From: Candidula unifasciata
Taxonomy: Eukaryota; Mollusca; Gastropoda; Stylommatophora; Geomitridae
Assembly: GCA_905116865.2 (NCBI GenBank)
Contig: CAJHNH020001149.1
Span: 1-64,000 of the forward strand
Direction of reading: 5' to 3'
Length of the DNA: 64,000 nucleotides
Shown here piece by piece: positions 21,901-33,049 of this stretch. Numbering within the stretch: the first letter of the stretch is position 1; every line of letters starts with the position of its first letter. The position numbers and the translations under genes are program-made. The notes under the pieces are model-generated. The model saw only the letters and a list, made by a program, of their open reading frames with translations. It made no database searches and had not been told where the DNA came from.

Positions 21901-24900
21901 ATATCCCCCCCTCCCTTTTTTTTTATCCCACATGTTTGCAGTTACTTCTGTCTGTGACTTAAATGTCGAAAATAGGTATCACACAAAGTACTTGAAAGTA
22001 CTGACGGCCATTGTGATGTTGACTCCCAGTTGCATCGAGGCTGGTTTAAAACAAGTATGAGTCTTGCATGTATGTCAAATAAGCCACTGGCGTGAAAAGT
22101 GTATTTAATTTACTTTAATTGTTACGTCTTGTTGATCCACAGACCCACCTGTTTGATGACGGAACCCCAGTCGAGGAAACCCTGAGAACACTGGATGACC
22201 TAGTCCGTATTGGTAAAATCCGCTACATCGGCCTTAGTAACGTGACTGGCTGGCAGTTGAGTCAGCTTGTGGAGACAACCAAACACCTGGGACTCAACCC
22301 AATTATCAGTCTACAGGTAGGTTAGTTACTGCGTTTGTTCTGATAGATTGGTGAGTGCTGGTTTTTGCTTCCACATTTCTTATTCTTCGTTTTTGTTGAC
22401 CGGCTGTAAGCTCCAGGGAAAAGTCCTGGTTGTTCGTCCATTTAGACTTTGGCTTTGTGCCAGGGCCTAAGTTTTTTCGTGTTTACCCGTTTTACTAGCT
22501 TAATTTGTGTACAGTCTGTTGTTCCTTGCTGCTCGGGAAAATGCTCTCCAGCTTGGAAGAAAGCCACCAAGCAGTCGACTTCTAGGTTTTCCTTGAAATC
22601 CTAATCATCATCAGTTCTCGTTGAGCCTAGTGGCACATGGGGCTCCAGAGAGGACTTTCCATGCTTTCCTTTCCTGTGCAATCTTCAGTGCAGTTGTCTA
22701 TGTCAAAGATGCCGCACTCAGGTCACTTTCCATCGTTCTTCTCCATTTTGTTTTTGGGCGCCACTGTTTTCTCTTTCCCGTGGTGTCCATGTGAGAGCTG
22801 TCTTGGCAGGTATATCAGGATTCATTCTCATTATGTGGCCAAGCCATTTCCATCCTCTCTTGGTTTTCATGCTGTCTAAAGTTTCTTGGTTTGAAACTTG
22901 AAGAAGTTTAGTGTTTGAGATTGTATCTGGCCAGAACATTTTGATAATTCTACGTAGACATGTGTGGTGGAAGGTGGACAGCTTGTGTGCATCCTTTTTT
23001 GTCATTCTCCAGCATTCCGCTCCATAAAGAAGAACTGGCAAAATGATGCTCTTGTAGAGTCGGAGTTTCGTTCCTCTGCAGTAAATGTTGGATTTCCAGA
23101 TTTCCCTCATCCTTCCAAAAGCAGCTTTAGCTGTGTTCAGACGTGACTGTATGTCCTCTTCGGTCCCTCCCGGCAGGGACACAACACTGCCAAGATTTGT
23201 GAAATGTTTGTTTATTTATGGTCACTGTTTGTTGGTTTGGACTGCTTGTCATGATCTTAGTTTTCTTTGTATTTATTCTCACTCCCACCATTTCTGCTGT
23301 GCTGTGTAGTCTGTTACTTTTTTCTTGTATATGTTCATGTTTATGTGATAGGAATGCTATATCATCTGCAAATTCAAGTTCCTCAAGCATGGTGAATGGA
23401 GTCCATCGTATGCCTGTCTACTGTGTTCGTTAGTATCCAACCAATTATAAGGTTGAAGAGGAGAGATGACATGTAATGATGCTATAAATAGGGATAACGT
23501 CAGGGGATGACTGGTATAACTGGGTAAGTCCCTGAGAGCATGGGTTTCACGGTGATATGGTGAAACGACAAGAGAGAGTGAGTCACGAGTGAATACGAGA
23601 TCTGGGGGATTGAGAATCAGGCGGGGATTCGGTGACTGGGCCCCAGACTGGAAGGATGTGAAACTGAATCTGTGAAGATGAATCCAGAATGAAGAGAGCA
23701 CGCGGATCTGAATCAGAGTCGAATGAATGATCGTGAAGACCAGTTGTTGTGTTACACTGTTTGATTGTTGAGCCAGCCGTGAATATGCCAGTGTCCATCG
23801 TCTGAAGCATGTCTTGAGCTTTAATGCGTGAGCAAAGCGAGATTGTCCGAATGGTGTAAGTTGATTCTACTGTTGATTCGTGTCTCATGCTACAGTGACA
23901 ATAAACTCGTGAAATGTGTCAGCTGGTGTCAACCGTCGTTTGAAGTCGTGTGACCGTGGAGAGAAATGCCGTATGGTTAGATTGAGCTGTGACCTAACCT
24001 CTAGACAACAGAGTCAGTGTTGAATCTGCACTAGAGAGATCAAGTGTGGAGGAGACACAAGTGCATTCATTACATGACACAACACATCGCTGTCTTACAC
24101 CTTGGAAAGGGGCCACGAAACCCACACGGGAAGCTACCACATTAAGTAACTAAGCTGCTTTTTGTTTGATCTTTTTTCTCTTCTTTTCCACCAGTTGCCT
24201 CATCGGACTATTGGAAGGCGATGTCAAAATTGCCTATGTGCTCTCTCTAATGTACAAATCTTATTACGCTCTCATTAACAAGAATGCCCTGGTACTATCT
24301 GCCACAGCGAGCCACACTAAAACGTTACAACGGGTATAAAGCGAGTGGAAGACCTCGGAAAAGATGGAGTGATGGCATTAAGAACAGCCTTACAGAAATG
24401 AACATCAGTCTTAATAGTGCTCTTGACAGAGCTCATCAACGAACATTACATCTCTCCCCCCGACACTTCGATGAGGTTCAAGGTGGAAGAGAAGAAGAAG
24501 AAGAAGATTATGCTCTCATGACGTAGTGTGCAATTATTTAAAAACTTGGCATGTGAAGGCAACACCCTCTATAAGTTGTTCATTTCTTCAAAGCTGGTCT
24601 TCTAGTTAAAGTTCCATCCTTTGCGCTGAATTTGGTCACACAAGAATAGACTCAATGCCTCCTATATAAATGTTGTAAACTCCAATTACGTCAGAGTGTA
24701 TCTGGATGAAAGGCGAGGAACTAACTGTTCGCATACAATTTATCTAGATCTATAAAACGGATCTGCACCTACTAGAGTAATTGTTTTGCCACAAACAACA
24801 TGTTGATTTGTGTTAACTAAAGTTTATCACACATAATAGAATTGCATTACAGAAGTTTCGCCATGTTGAATTGACTTTAAATCACCAACTGCATTGACGT

Positions 24901-27900
24901 TTTTCTCTCTGCCAGCAACAATACAGCCTAGTCTGTAGGGAGTCTGAGCTAGAGCCATTCCAGGTGTGCAAGGCCCAGGGACTTGGGGTTCTTCCCTGGA
25001 GTCCACTCAAAGGGTGCGTCTGGCTGATTGTTGCATTGTCATTTATTTTGTTTAGTGCGAAAGCAGAATGAGTTCATTACCTTCGGAGAAAAGGGTGAAG
25101 AAGGTTCTGAGGAATAAATACTTCTTCTTCATCTTCAGGTTTCCGAGCCTTTAAAGTTCGATGTTGCAGATATCACCTGCCTTTATTCATCTCTCTGATT
25201 GGCCCTATCTTTCAGTTTGTCACACTAAGTGTTTGTAGATCTGTCTAGATATTATCTCTCTATGGTCTTCTTAGTCTGCCTCGTAGCTTACTACTTTTCA
25301 ACCCCCTTCTGTACAGTTTTTTTCCAACCTCTTTGTCATCCTGATATTCTGGCAATATGCCCAATACTAGTAATAATAATGTAAATATTATGAAATATAT
25401 ACATACAAATACATAAAAGTAGATTGCTTCTATATATGGTTGTGTGGAGGGGAGAAAAGCCAGGAAAAAAGGGGGGGGGGGGCACATTTGCAAAAGTTAT
25501 AGCAGGGAAAGAAGTTAAGGGATCCGCTTCCCCTAATAAAGTAAAAGTCAAGGATCTTTATCCACGTCATTATGCGTATTGGGTATATAGGGTTAGACCT
25601 ATATTTGATATACCAATTGATACTAGCTCAGTGATGTAGTTAGCGTCGCGCTGGCCGCCTTTACTTCCCAGAACTAAACCTCGTAACCATTAAAGGTTGG
25701 GTCTACCTGGAAGCCAAGGTTATTTTTGAAAAAGTCTGGCTAGCCCAGGACCTTAATAGTAGGTCGCAGGTCCTGTTAGAATACTTTGCTGCAGTCTTCT
25801 TAGGTAGATCATATACACACAGCGCATGAATTCTACAGCACCATCCCACAACAACGTATAATGAATTGCCCCAACATAATCTCCGATACGCAATATTTCA
25901 TCCTTCCCAGGGGCTTCCTGACAGGAAAAGTCAAACGAGGAGTGAAACCCACAGAAGGGAGGATTGGCTGGGTGGCAAACAATGAGAACAAGGCCATGCC
26001 GGCGGCTCCTTTGTGGAAACAGTTTGACGATAAATGGTTTGATGTTCTAGATCTTGTTGAAGCCATTGCAAAGAAGTACTGTGAGTACAAGTAGTGTCCC
26101 TTTGTGGTATATTTTCCTAATGAAGTACAAATAAATTTTCATGGTGTAACCAAACTAGTGCAGTGCAGATAAACATCTGGCTGACACTTAACAACGATGC
26201 TAGATTTATGTATAATATGAAACCCCCCCCCCCCCTTTTCCTCCCAGCCCCCCCCCTCCCAAAAAAAAAATCCAGTAAAGGCCTTTACGATTTGAAATTT
26301 TCTTATACTATATTTCAAACGTACCATCTTCCCATCATTCCCCTTCCTTGCAAAAAAAAAAAAAAAAAAAACTGACTGAAAGAGCTGAACATCAAGGAAG
26401 ATTGGCTAATAAACAGCATCTTGTCTTGAAAGCTGACATAATTTGGTCATATCAAGTGCACAGCGGATTTAGAAAAAAAAAAAAAAAAAAGCAGTAGAAA
26501 CCATAGTAACAGGAAAGAATGGCGGGGCCGACCAACACGAGACGGGAGAGTTGCTGGCAGACAGCATTTCAGTGATGATAACACTATACTCTTCTTTTCC
26601 CTGGAAATTCTTTATTCCATGAATATGACATGGCCGTATTCAACGCAAGCAGTTACACACATTAGGACGTGAGCTGGTTTCAAATAAACGCTTCTAGTAC
26701 AGGGTAAATGTTTAATGACATGTTCAGTGTCACAAGGCATTCTGCAAACATGTCCAAGCTATCTCCATCGTCTTACCGTGATAACATTTGCCAGTGATGC
26801 ACATTCTGTTTTCCTCCTCAGTTCTTCATTTGTGATCTTGTATGGCTAAAATAATCATATAATTCTTCTTTAACCTTTTGAATTTTTTGTATAAAAGTCT
26901 CAAGTTTATGTGTAATTCCTGCTGTCATTTTCCAAAACTCACTGTTGTATAATTGTATTCCTAAAAATTTTGCTCTTGTATATTCTGAGTTTTTTCTTCA
27001 AACTAAATCCCTTTGACTTCAACATATTGTTAGACATGACAAATGCTTGATTTTCTTTGTTTATTCTTGATGTTACAATCTTTTCAGAATCTCCATCTGG
27101 AGTAATTTTACTTTCGAGGTATATAAATTCTTCAACGTCCTCTATTGCTTCATGATATAATATAATTGCATTTTCTGTTTTGTAATTATTCCTCATTACT
27201 TTAGTTTTACTGGTGTTTATTTTGAGTCCTTTCTTAAGGGTTGTTGTTGAAAGTCTGTCAATCTTTTCCTGAGTGTCCACATGACGGCTTCATATAAGGC
27301 TGATGTCATCTGTATATTCCAAATCTCTCAATCAGAAGCGAGTGACCACCTGAGGCCTTTTTTCTGTCTCGTGTAACTTTTTTCATCAGCCAGTCAATGG
27401 CCAAATTGAACAAAAAGGGGGATGGTTTGCATCCCTGTCTGACTCCTGTGTTGACAAAGAAACTTTCTGTTGTATGAGTATAAAAAACTAGCTTGCATTG
27501 AAACTCATAGTTAATGGCTTTAATCAAATGAACTATTTTCTGTGCTACACCATAGTGACACAGAATCTTCCATTGTGATTCTCTATGCAGGCTATCATAG
27601 GCTTTTTTTCAAAATCCACAAAGGTCATCTAAACTACACTATTCCATTTGTTATTTTGTTCAATTATTTGACGCAGCGTGAAGATGTGATAAATACATGA
27701 TTTCCCCTTTCTGAATCCTGCTTGCTCTTGCCTTATTATACTATCAAGTGCTTGAGTCAATTTTTTTTAAGAATCATCCGGCTACAGATTTGACTAATTA
27801 CTGATAGTAAAGTGATACCTCTCCGGTTGTTCCTAAATCTCCTTTCTTTGGTATTTTAATATTAGTATCATTTTTGCCACTCCTGTTGGATTTCTTCTTT

Positions 27901-30900
27901 GTTCCAGATTTCTTGAAAAATCTTACACAATAGTTTTGGTGTTGCAATTTCCTCCACGTTCAGAATTTCTAGGCAGATTCCATTACACCCAGGTGCTCTG
28001 TTAACTTTTTATTCGCCTTCCTAACCTCTGCCTCTTGTCTTTCTGTGCCTCATGTATATCAGCAAGTACAGGTGGGTCTGGACAGTTTAGTAATTCCTGG
28101 AAGTGTTCTTTACACCTTTCTAATTTTTCTTTCTCGGCTGTAATCATTATCCCACTCTTAATTTTTAAAGACAAATTTGGTGCGATACCTTATTTACTTA
28201 CAGTTTCTTAGTTATGTTGTACAATGTTTTGATGTTCTGCTTATTTGCTGTTTCCTCTGCTTTTGTTACTTGTTTTTCAATATTTGACAGTTTATCTGCT
28301 TTTGCTCCTGCTTCAACCTCATTGTTCTTTTGTGCATTGTATTGGAAAAGATTTTTTTTTTTTTTAAATTTGGCTGATTTTGCTTCTAACATTTGTCTTT
28401 TAATAACTTTCCGTTTTGCTATTTTCTCCCACGTAGATTCGGAAATCCACTCCTCTTTTTTTGACCGCCTATATCCTAATATTTTCTGCCCTGCTAATTT
28501 GACCGCTTCATTAAATTTGTGGATTGCCATTTCTGTTTCTTCTTGTAAAATGCTGAATACGTTTTTGAGTTCTATCTTGAATTGCTGTTTGATATGTGTG
28601 TCTTGGAATGTTCCTACGTCATATCGCTGCGGTTTTTGTTCTCTTATTTTAGCTTTCCTTAGTTTTAACCTGATTTTTCCAATAAGTAAATTGTGGTCAC
28701 TCCCTATATCTGCTCATCTACATCCTCTGACGTCTTGCAGGAAAGGTCTCCATTTTCAATTTATCAAAATATGGTCAGTTTGGTTTCCCGTGTGTCCATC
28801 TTGAGATCTCCATCTGAATTTATGAATCGTTTTATGAGAGAAGAGTGTTCCTCCAATTATGATGTCACACAATCTCTTTTCGTTGTCGGTTATTTTCCCT
28901 GTTCCATGTTTTCCCATTGTTCTCTTCCTCCCTGCGTTGCCCTTTTCTACTTGAGCATTCAAGTCTTCCAGGATTAATATTGCTTTGGGATGTCTGCTAC
29001 TACTGTTTGCAGACTGTTGTAAAAGCTGTCTTTTGTCTCCTCTTCTGCATCCTCTGTTGGTGCGTAACAGACCAAGGCAGATCATTTTGCAATTTAAGAA
29101 TAAAACCTTGCATAAAAAAGTCGTTTACTTACAGGCTTCCATTCTATAAGAGTTGTTGAGCCCCTTTTTAATTATTAATGCGACTCCTTCAATATATTGT
29201 TCATCAGCTCTACCTGGCCAGATTATGTTGTTCATCAGCTCTACCTGACCAGATTATGTTGTTCATCAGCTCTACCTGACCAGATTATGTTGTTCATCAG
29301 CTCTACCTGGCCAGATTATGTTGTTCATCAGCTCTACCTGACCAGATTATGTTGTTCATCAGCTCTACCTGACCAGATTATGTTGTTCATCAGCTCTACC
29401 TGACCAGATTATGTTGTTCATCAGCTCTATCTAACCAGATTATGCTGTCGTCTGTATTGAGGTTTCACTGTCCAACGTGCTTTTGAAATTCCTAAAATAT
29501 GTACATTGTGTAAATGCATTTCATGAAGAACTTGTTCCACTTTTCCATTTTGATACAATGTTCTAACATTCCAATATCCAACACTTAGGGTGTTTGTGAG
29601 AGAAAAACGATTCATTGTCGGGCTGTTGACTTTCTCTGGACATTGATCCCCAACCGTCATTTCACAAAATGTCTGGCAAGCTCCACTTTTTTCAGTGATA
29701 TCAGTTGCTCCTGTTTCCGTAAAAAAGTATGTTTTTTCTATTTTAACGGTAATGGGTTGTCAACCCTTTGCCCAACCCATAACCTGGAGGGCCAGTGTGC
29801 TAGTTTGGTCTGATGCTTTTTCGCAAGGTCTGTTCGGCATGGTTAAACCTGCCAGGGGAACAAGTCCCCTGCCGGCATAGCTCTGAGGGTCATTACGGTA
29901 CTTAAGCCATCCCGCCATGACAAGGCACCATCACCATGGGATGGAAGGTGAGTATACTGACTGTATATTAATTGCAATGCTAGATTCTACTGCCTGTATG
30001 TGTAATATATTGGCTTCTCTCCTCATTAAACACAGCCAAGAGTGTCCCACAGGTGGCACTCCGATGGCTTCTACAGAAGGACGTCGTGTCTTCAGTCATC
30101 ATAGGGGCCACAAGTCTTGCCCAACTGGATGACAACATGGGAGTTAACGGATGGAGCTTGACCCTAGAAGAGGTTTGCTTTCATCAGTTTGATATTTTGA
30201 TGACTTGTGAATGGGGGTTCTCATCCAAATAGTGGCACCTTGTGTTATCGGGTGCTTATCCCACTTTGTGCGGACCTGGTGAGGTTGAACGTCCCTAACT
30301 CACGCTAAAAGTTCACAATATTTATTAGACTTATCAAATTTATAATGAACTGTATTTTATGACCCAATTTCACCCCGGATAATGAAAGAATGATTTAGTT
30401 TCTCGTCTTTAACCTCGTCGTTGTCTTCACCTCAAACCCTGTATGTGATAGAAATTTTAAGAAGGAGTGAGTACAACATGAGCATTCAGTCTTAAAATGT
30501 CTCTTGGATGCCCTCGATTTTTTCAACCCAACAATATCCCATTGCAGGACATGTTTGGTGTTTCTCTATTCGTCTTTTCTCAGAATTGTCTCTAGCAAAT
30601 AGTTTTTTTTAATAAGGTGTGAGAGCTGGCTCCTGATTCATGGCCCGATATGGATCGGGAGGAGCCTCTGCGACCGGTTTTGCCCATAGTTAACGCTACC
30701 ACCACAACCTAGCACAGTGACTTAGTCCGTGACCTGGGGTTCAAATTCCACATGTTAACAGTCCCTCAGATCTGACTGATACAACAAATGCCTCCTCTAA
30801 TTCTCCTATCTTACAGTTTATCTATCAAGGGAGATAACAATTGATTACACTTTTCAGAAAATAATGTAAGGGATGTATGTTGAAGAAAAGAAATACTGAA

Positions 30901-32683
30901 AGATGTAACTAAAGCGAAAGATTCATTATAGTGATTATTACATTATTTGACAGAAATACACATAAATCTAGCCGCCAATATGACTGTTACATTTAACATT
31001 AAAGCCATAATAGCAAATGAAATTTAAACCAGTCACAGTTTGAAAAAAAAATTATCAGTTGACTTTTAATATACACACAAACTACAGGCATGCATATTAT
31101 GCTTGATAGTAGAGATTCTTTCTGTGTACATAAGAGGGGATTGTCCATTATGAATACAGCGTCCCAATGTCGGACGTAATTTTGTGCTGTTTTAAAGTCC
31201 CACCCTGGCTGTTGCCGGGTACACCAATATAACCCAAACTATGGATTAAACAAAGTTTTTGGGACCTCTCCCCTGGGGATCCTGATCCAAATGGTGGCAC
31301 ATTGTGTCACCGGCTGTTTGTCGCTAGGTGTAATGTCCTAATGGGGTTGAACCAGTCAGTCAGGGTTTGTTCATTTTCATTATTAAAGCTTTTGCCAGTC
31401 TCAGCATTTCCGGTGTATGGTACTGATACGGAAAGCAGCGTCTGTGTTAACTATTTGTCCTGAATCAAGCCACTGACGTCCCATAGAAGAGTTGGGTTCT
31501 TTCCTCTTAGCTGGTCTTGACACCCTTGTGGAATCACTCAGATGTGCATGTAGCCAGTTTTGTATATGTTCTGCTTCTCTATTTTAAGGATGTCTCTCTG
31601 TTCGACCATATTAGGTCAACTCACACTTACATCTTCTTCTTCTTCTATTCTCTACTCCTGGAACGCCTCGCAACATCAGTACAGAAAAATATCTCTGGAA
31701 CGGACCCTTCAATTCGCTTCGTATAAATTACTTTTTAGTGTTTCTTATATTTCTGTGGTCCATCTTCTGGGCTGTTGATCTCTGGCTCTGTTGCCGCTGT
31801 ATCTGTGGTTCCTTGGATGCTAATCCTGTTATATGGCTAAACTATTTGGTTTCTTTTCTACGTATAAAGTTCAGTATCGAATCTTTGTTGCACCTAGCAT
31901 AGTACGTAAACATTTCATTTCTGTGGTGACTATTTTCCTCATTTCTTCTGAAGACAGTGTCCACATTTGACATTGATAGCATAGTTTTCATGTCAACTGA
32001 TAAAAGTACATGTCAATTGATAAAAGTACATGTCAATTGATAAAAGTACATGTCAATTGATAAAAGTACATGTCATTTGATAAAAGTACATGTCAATTGA
32101 TAAAAGTACATGTCTATTGATAAAAGTACATGCCAATTGATAAAAGTACATGTCACTTGATAAAAGTACATGTCAATTGATAAAAGTACATGCCAATTGA
32201 TAAAAGTACATGTCACTTGATAAAAGTACATGTCACTTGATAAATGTACATGTCAGTTGATAAAAGTACATGTCACTTGATAAATGTACATGTCAGTTGA
32301 TAAAAGTACATGCCAATTGATAAAAGCGACTGAGTTTGGTCTATGGGGGGACACTATCTCTTAGAAAGTCGGGATTAGGTATGGAAGTGGTTTTCACTTC
32401 TGGAACAGCGACAAAGAATGCTTGGCCAGCAGCTGTTTGTAATCGATCCTACAGAAACTACATGACGCCATCCCCTCGATAAGTTAGCTGGATAAATACT
32501 TGTACTTTCTGGGTAAAATGTTTTAACGACTCTCATAGTATGCTGACATTATTGCAGATGAAGCAGTTGGATGACGTCTCGGCCCCTCCACTGACCTACC
32601 CCTACAATATGGTCTTCTCAAACAACGCTGATCGTGTGAACCCAGCGGCCAATGATTTCTACGTCAAATCAACCAGCAACTGA
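12854..32683 (+). CDS. Aldo/keto reductase, copy A (8 exons, 371 aa)
   Basis: NAD(P)H-dependent cytosolic oxidoreductase of the aldo/keto reductase superfamily, of the type often labelled YajO-like in molluscs. Exons 12854-12964, 14793-14935, 15674-15830, 22143-22316, 24916-25013, 25911-26080, 30036-30172 and 32558-32683 sum to 1116 bases: 371 codons and a stop, all introns GT-AG, all phases compatible. Visible residues are the tetrad D65, Y70, K96 and H139, GLSN (167-170) and QQQYSL after beta-6, SPLKGGFLTGK, and [15 protein letters not shown] in the cofactor-binding C-terminal part. The length fits the family. The likely substrate is not readable. The family label derives from bacterial homologues, so I would not infer a role in isoprenoid synthesis. 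Introns carry a 5-kb minisatellite, a nested LTR/RTE and an antisense RTE. A possible second last exon lies at 35296. Confidence 0.92.
14793..14935 (+). CDS. AKR-A exon 2
   Basis: Begins [14 protein letters not shown] and carries the catalytic D65 and Y70 in [14 protein letters not shown]. Acceptor AAAG, donor GTGAGT; ends two bases into codon 85. Confidence 0.92.
15674..15830 (+). CDS. AKR-A exon 3
   Basis: [15 protein letters not shown] carries catalytic K96. Ends [10 protein letters not shown] in phase 0 before GTGGGT. Acceptor TTTACAG. Confidence 0.92.
15831..22142 (+). other. AKR-A intron 3 (6.3 kb)
   Basis: The homologous AKR-B intron is 2.5 kb. The difference is almost entirely the 34-bp minisatellite in A, partly offset by SINE, family X and solo LTR insertions in B. 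Confidence 0.85.
16607..21638. repeat. 34-bp minisatellite, about 148 units
   Basis: Unit core AGTGTCATACAGTCGTGAGA followed by TGTGTGTACATGCT. The first core begins at 16611 and the last at 21606; allowing for a few indels (shortened units near 17355, a +2 unit near 21131) this gives 147 intervals. Units vary mainly at two sites, TCG/CCG/TCC and ATGCT/AGGCT/GTGCT/ATGAT. AKR-B intron 3 contains one unit at 55932-55964 with the same flanks. No spacers occur, so it is not a CRISPR array. Confidence 0.97.
22143..22316 (+). CDS. AKR-A exon 4
   Basis: 58 codons. Opens [14 protein letters not shown] with catalytic H139, includes [16 protein letters not shown] and ends NPIISLQ at a GTAGGT donor. 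Acceptor ATCCACAG. Confidence 0.92.
22390..22590 (-). mobile_element. SINE-like family Y remnant in intron 4
   Basis: ACCGGCTGTAAGCTCC...GTTCGTCCA...ACAGTCTGTTG...AGTCGACTTC matches the 12105-12300 orientation. Shared with AKR-B at 57370-57580, so older than the duplication. Confidence 0.55.
22599..24099 (-). mobile_element. Antisense 5'-truncated RTE with nested solo LTR
   Basis: Absent from AKR-B intron 4 (empty site near 57570-57580). Flanked by CCTTGAAA (22591-22598) and CCTTGGAAA (24100-24108). The minus strand reads [19 protein letters not shown] (split by the LTR), then [12 protein letters not shown], the catalytic ADD, then a [11 protein letters not shown] thumb motif, ending in a short (ATC)3, i.e. 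(GAT)3 on its own strand. Frameshifts and stops are present. The RTE is interrupted at 23472-24074 by a solo LTR. Confidence 0.8.
23472..24074 (+). mobile_element. Solo LTR, 603 bp, inside the RTE
   Basis: Starts TGTAATGATGC and ends GCATTCATTACA, inverted termini of the TG...CA form, flanked by the 5-bp duplication TGACA (23467-23471 and 24075-24079). Removing one TGACA plus the LTR restores the RTE frame around [21 protein letters not shown] occurs near the left end and AATAAA at 23900. No internal gag or pol is present. Confidence 0.85.
24277..24511 (+). mobile_element. RT 3' tail insertion with (GAA)n tail
   Basis: Encodes [16 protein letters not shown]...LDRAHQRT, a typical non-LTR C-terminal tail, then (GAA)5-6. 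Flanked by GCTCTCAT at 24269-24276 and 24512-24519; AKR-B has the empty site near 57790. Confidence 0.75.
24916..25013 (+). CDS. AKR-A exon 5
   Basis: [21 protein letters not shown]...PWSPLK. Ends two bases into a glycine codon; acceptor CTGCCAG, donor GTGCGT. The QQY run sits at the cofactor site. Confidence 0.92.
25137..25380 (-). pseudogene. Antisense RT 3' tail fragment in intron 5
   Basis: Same family as 8205-8480; shared with AKR-B intron 5 (58430-58640), so it predates the duplication. Confidence 0.55.
25555..25770 (-). mobile_element. tRNA-derived SINE remnant, intron 5
   Basis: GGGTATATAGGG...CTGGCCGCCTTTACTTCCCAGAACTAAACCTCGTAACC...GAAAAAGTCTGGCT. The longer copy in AKR-B (58875-59120) ends in a reverse tRNA-like head. 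Confidence 0.5.
25911..26080 (+). CDS. AKR-A exon 6
   Basis: [21 protein letters not shown]...[13 protein letters not shown]. The first base completes the glycine codon; it ends one base into the next codon before GTGAGT. Variable loop [12 protein letters not shown] versus [12 protein letters not shown] in B. Confidence 0.92.
26222..26375. repeat. C-rich and A-rich homopolymer tracts
   Basis: C tracts around 26223-26234 and 26250-26258, A tracts at 26261-26269 and 26352-26370. The equivalent tract in B is C42 followed by A22. Confidence 0.8.
26376..26600 (+). pseudogene. RT 3' tail remnant with internal A18
   Basis: AGAGCTGAACATCAAGGAAG...ATATCAAGTGCACAGCGG, shared with 60090-60290 and related to 7370-7500. 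Confidence 0.5.
26900..29690 (-). mobile_element. Antisense RTE-type element, endonuclease plus RT, decayed
   Basis: Reading from 29690 leftward: the APE endonuclease start ([12 protein letters not shown]...LGISKARWT, 29660-29465), the [16 protein letters not shown] and TDHILIN motifs (29085-28756), a basic linker (28530-28198), the RT motif [19 protein letters not shown] (about 27445-27390) and the thumb ([16 protein letters not shown]; 27280-26939). It spans both enzymatic domains but is broken by many shifts. AKR-B intron 6 holds the same insertion, further deleted (60290-61890), so it predates the duplication. Confidence 0.8.
29199..29446. repeat. 31-bp minisatellite, 8 units
   Basis: GTTCATCAGCTCTACCTG(G/A) then CCAGATTATGTT, starts spaced 31 bases from 29199 to 29416. 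It lies inside the endonuclease region of the antisense RTE; AKR-B lacks it. Confidence 0.92.
29700..30030. other. Intron 6 remainder
   Basis: No gene; aligns with 61910-62215 and includes CAACCCTTTGCC and ACCTGCCAGGGGAACAA, likely the 5' leader of the antisense RTE. Confidence 0.4.
30036..30172 (+). CDS. AKR-A exon 7
   Basis: [20 protein letters not shown], then [20 protein letters not shown], ending LTLEE in phase 0 before GTTTGC. Carries the conserved C-terminal cofactor loop. Confidence 0.92.
30210..30305 (+). mobile_element. Family X SINE-like fragment
   Basis: GGGTTCTCATCCAAATAGTGGCAC...TTATCGGGTGC; pairs with 62396-62490 in copy B. Confidence 0.5.
30310..31170. other. Intron 7, nothing recognised
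   Basis: Aligns with 62495-63345. No domain, exon or distinct repeat identified. Confidence 0.4.
31171..31370 (+). mobile_element. Family X SINE-like copy
   Basis: GGACGTAATTTTGTGC...AGTCCCACCCTGGCTGTTGCC...GATCCAAATGGTGGCACATTG. Shared with 63350-63530. Confidence 0.6.
31480..31985 (-). pseudogene. Possible antisense RT C-terminal fragment
   Basis: The minus strand near 31980-31870 reads like [11 protein letters not shown]...GATKIRY, resembling the EMKCLR...GxTxxD region of RTE proteins. Shared with 63650-64000. Weak but repeated in both copies. Confidence 0.35.
31991..32327. repeat. 20-bp minisatellite, 17 units
   Basis: TGTCAATTGATAAAAGTACA, period exactly 20 from 31991 to 32311, ending 230 bases before exon 8. 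The equivalent position in copy B lies beyond the window. Confidence 0.95.
32558..32683 (+). CDS. AKR-A exon 8 (last exon)
   Basis: [20 protein letters not shown] to KSTSN, then TGA. 41 codons plus stop, acceptor TTGCAG, phase 0. The [16 protein letters not shown] tail is the usual C-terminus of this AKR branch. Confidence 0.9.
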   Translation: MKQLDDVSAPPLTYPYNMVFSNNADRVNPAANDFYVKSTSN

Positions 32684-32756
32684 AAGTCAGTTCTGGATGT
32701 CTTAGCCAGTTAGCTGCTTTATCGTGTTTTCGTAGTTACTGTCGTTGTTGTTTGTG

Positions 32757-32793
<37 letters not shown>
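32757..32793. repeat. (ATT)n microsatellite
   Basis: Twelve units in the 3' flank of exon 8; a shorter reverse-complement version sits in the inverted copy near 40547-40563. Confidence 0.9.
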
Positions 32794-32810
32794 CGTTATG
32801 TGTTAACAAA

Positions 32811-32816
32811 ATTAAA
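32811..32816 (+). promoter_or_regulatory. ATTAAA variant poly(A) signal for AKR-A
   Basis: ATTAAA 128 bases after the exon 8 stop; no AATAAA is nearer. Confidence 0.35.
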
Positions 32817-33049
32817 TTGCAATATTACAACATAACTAGAATGCCATTGCAGTGGAACCCACAGGGTCAGAGAAGAAAAAGCAAGAAAACTACAGATGAA
32901 GACGATTGGAAAACGGGATGACGAAGCCCGCTGACACAAAGAAAACATTAGGGTGGCTCACAGGCCAGCTTCCAAACCCGTTTTTTTGTAAAATTTTCTT
33001 GACAAATGTTGGTAGGAGCAGAAGGCACACGGATACAGAGCTTCAAGGT

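Noticed and set aside
12854..32683. Naming the genes yajO or assigning 1-deoxyxylulose-5-phosphate synthesis
   Set aside because: That label comes from bacterial homologues; the sequence shows only aldo/keto reductase family membership, and animals lack that pathway.
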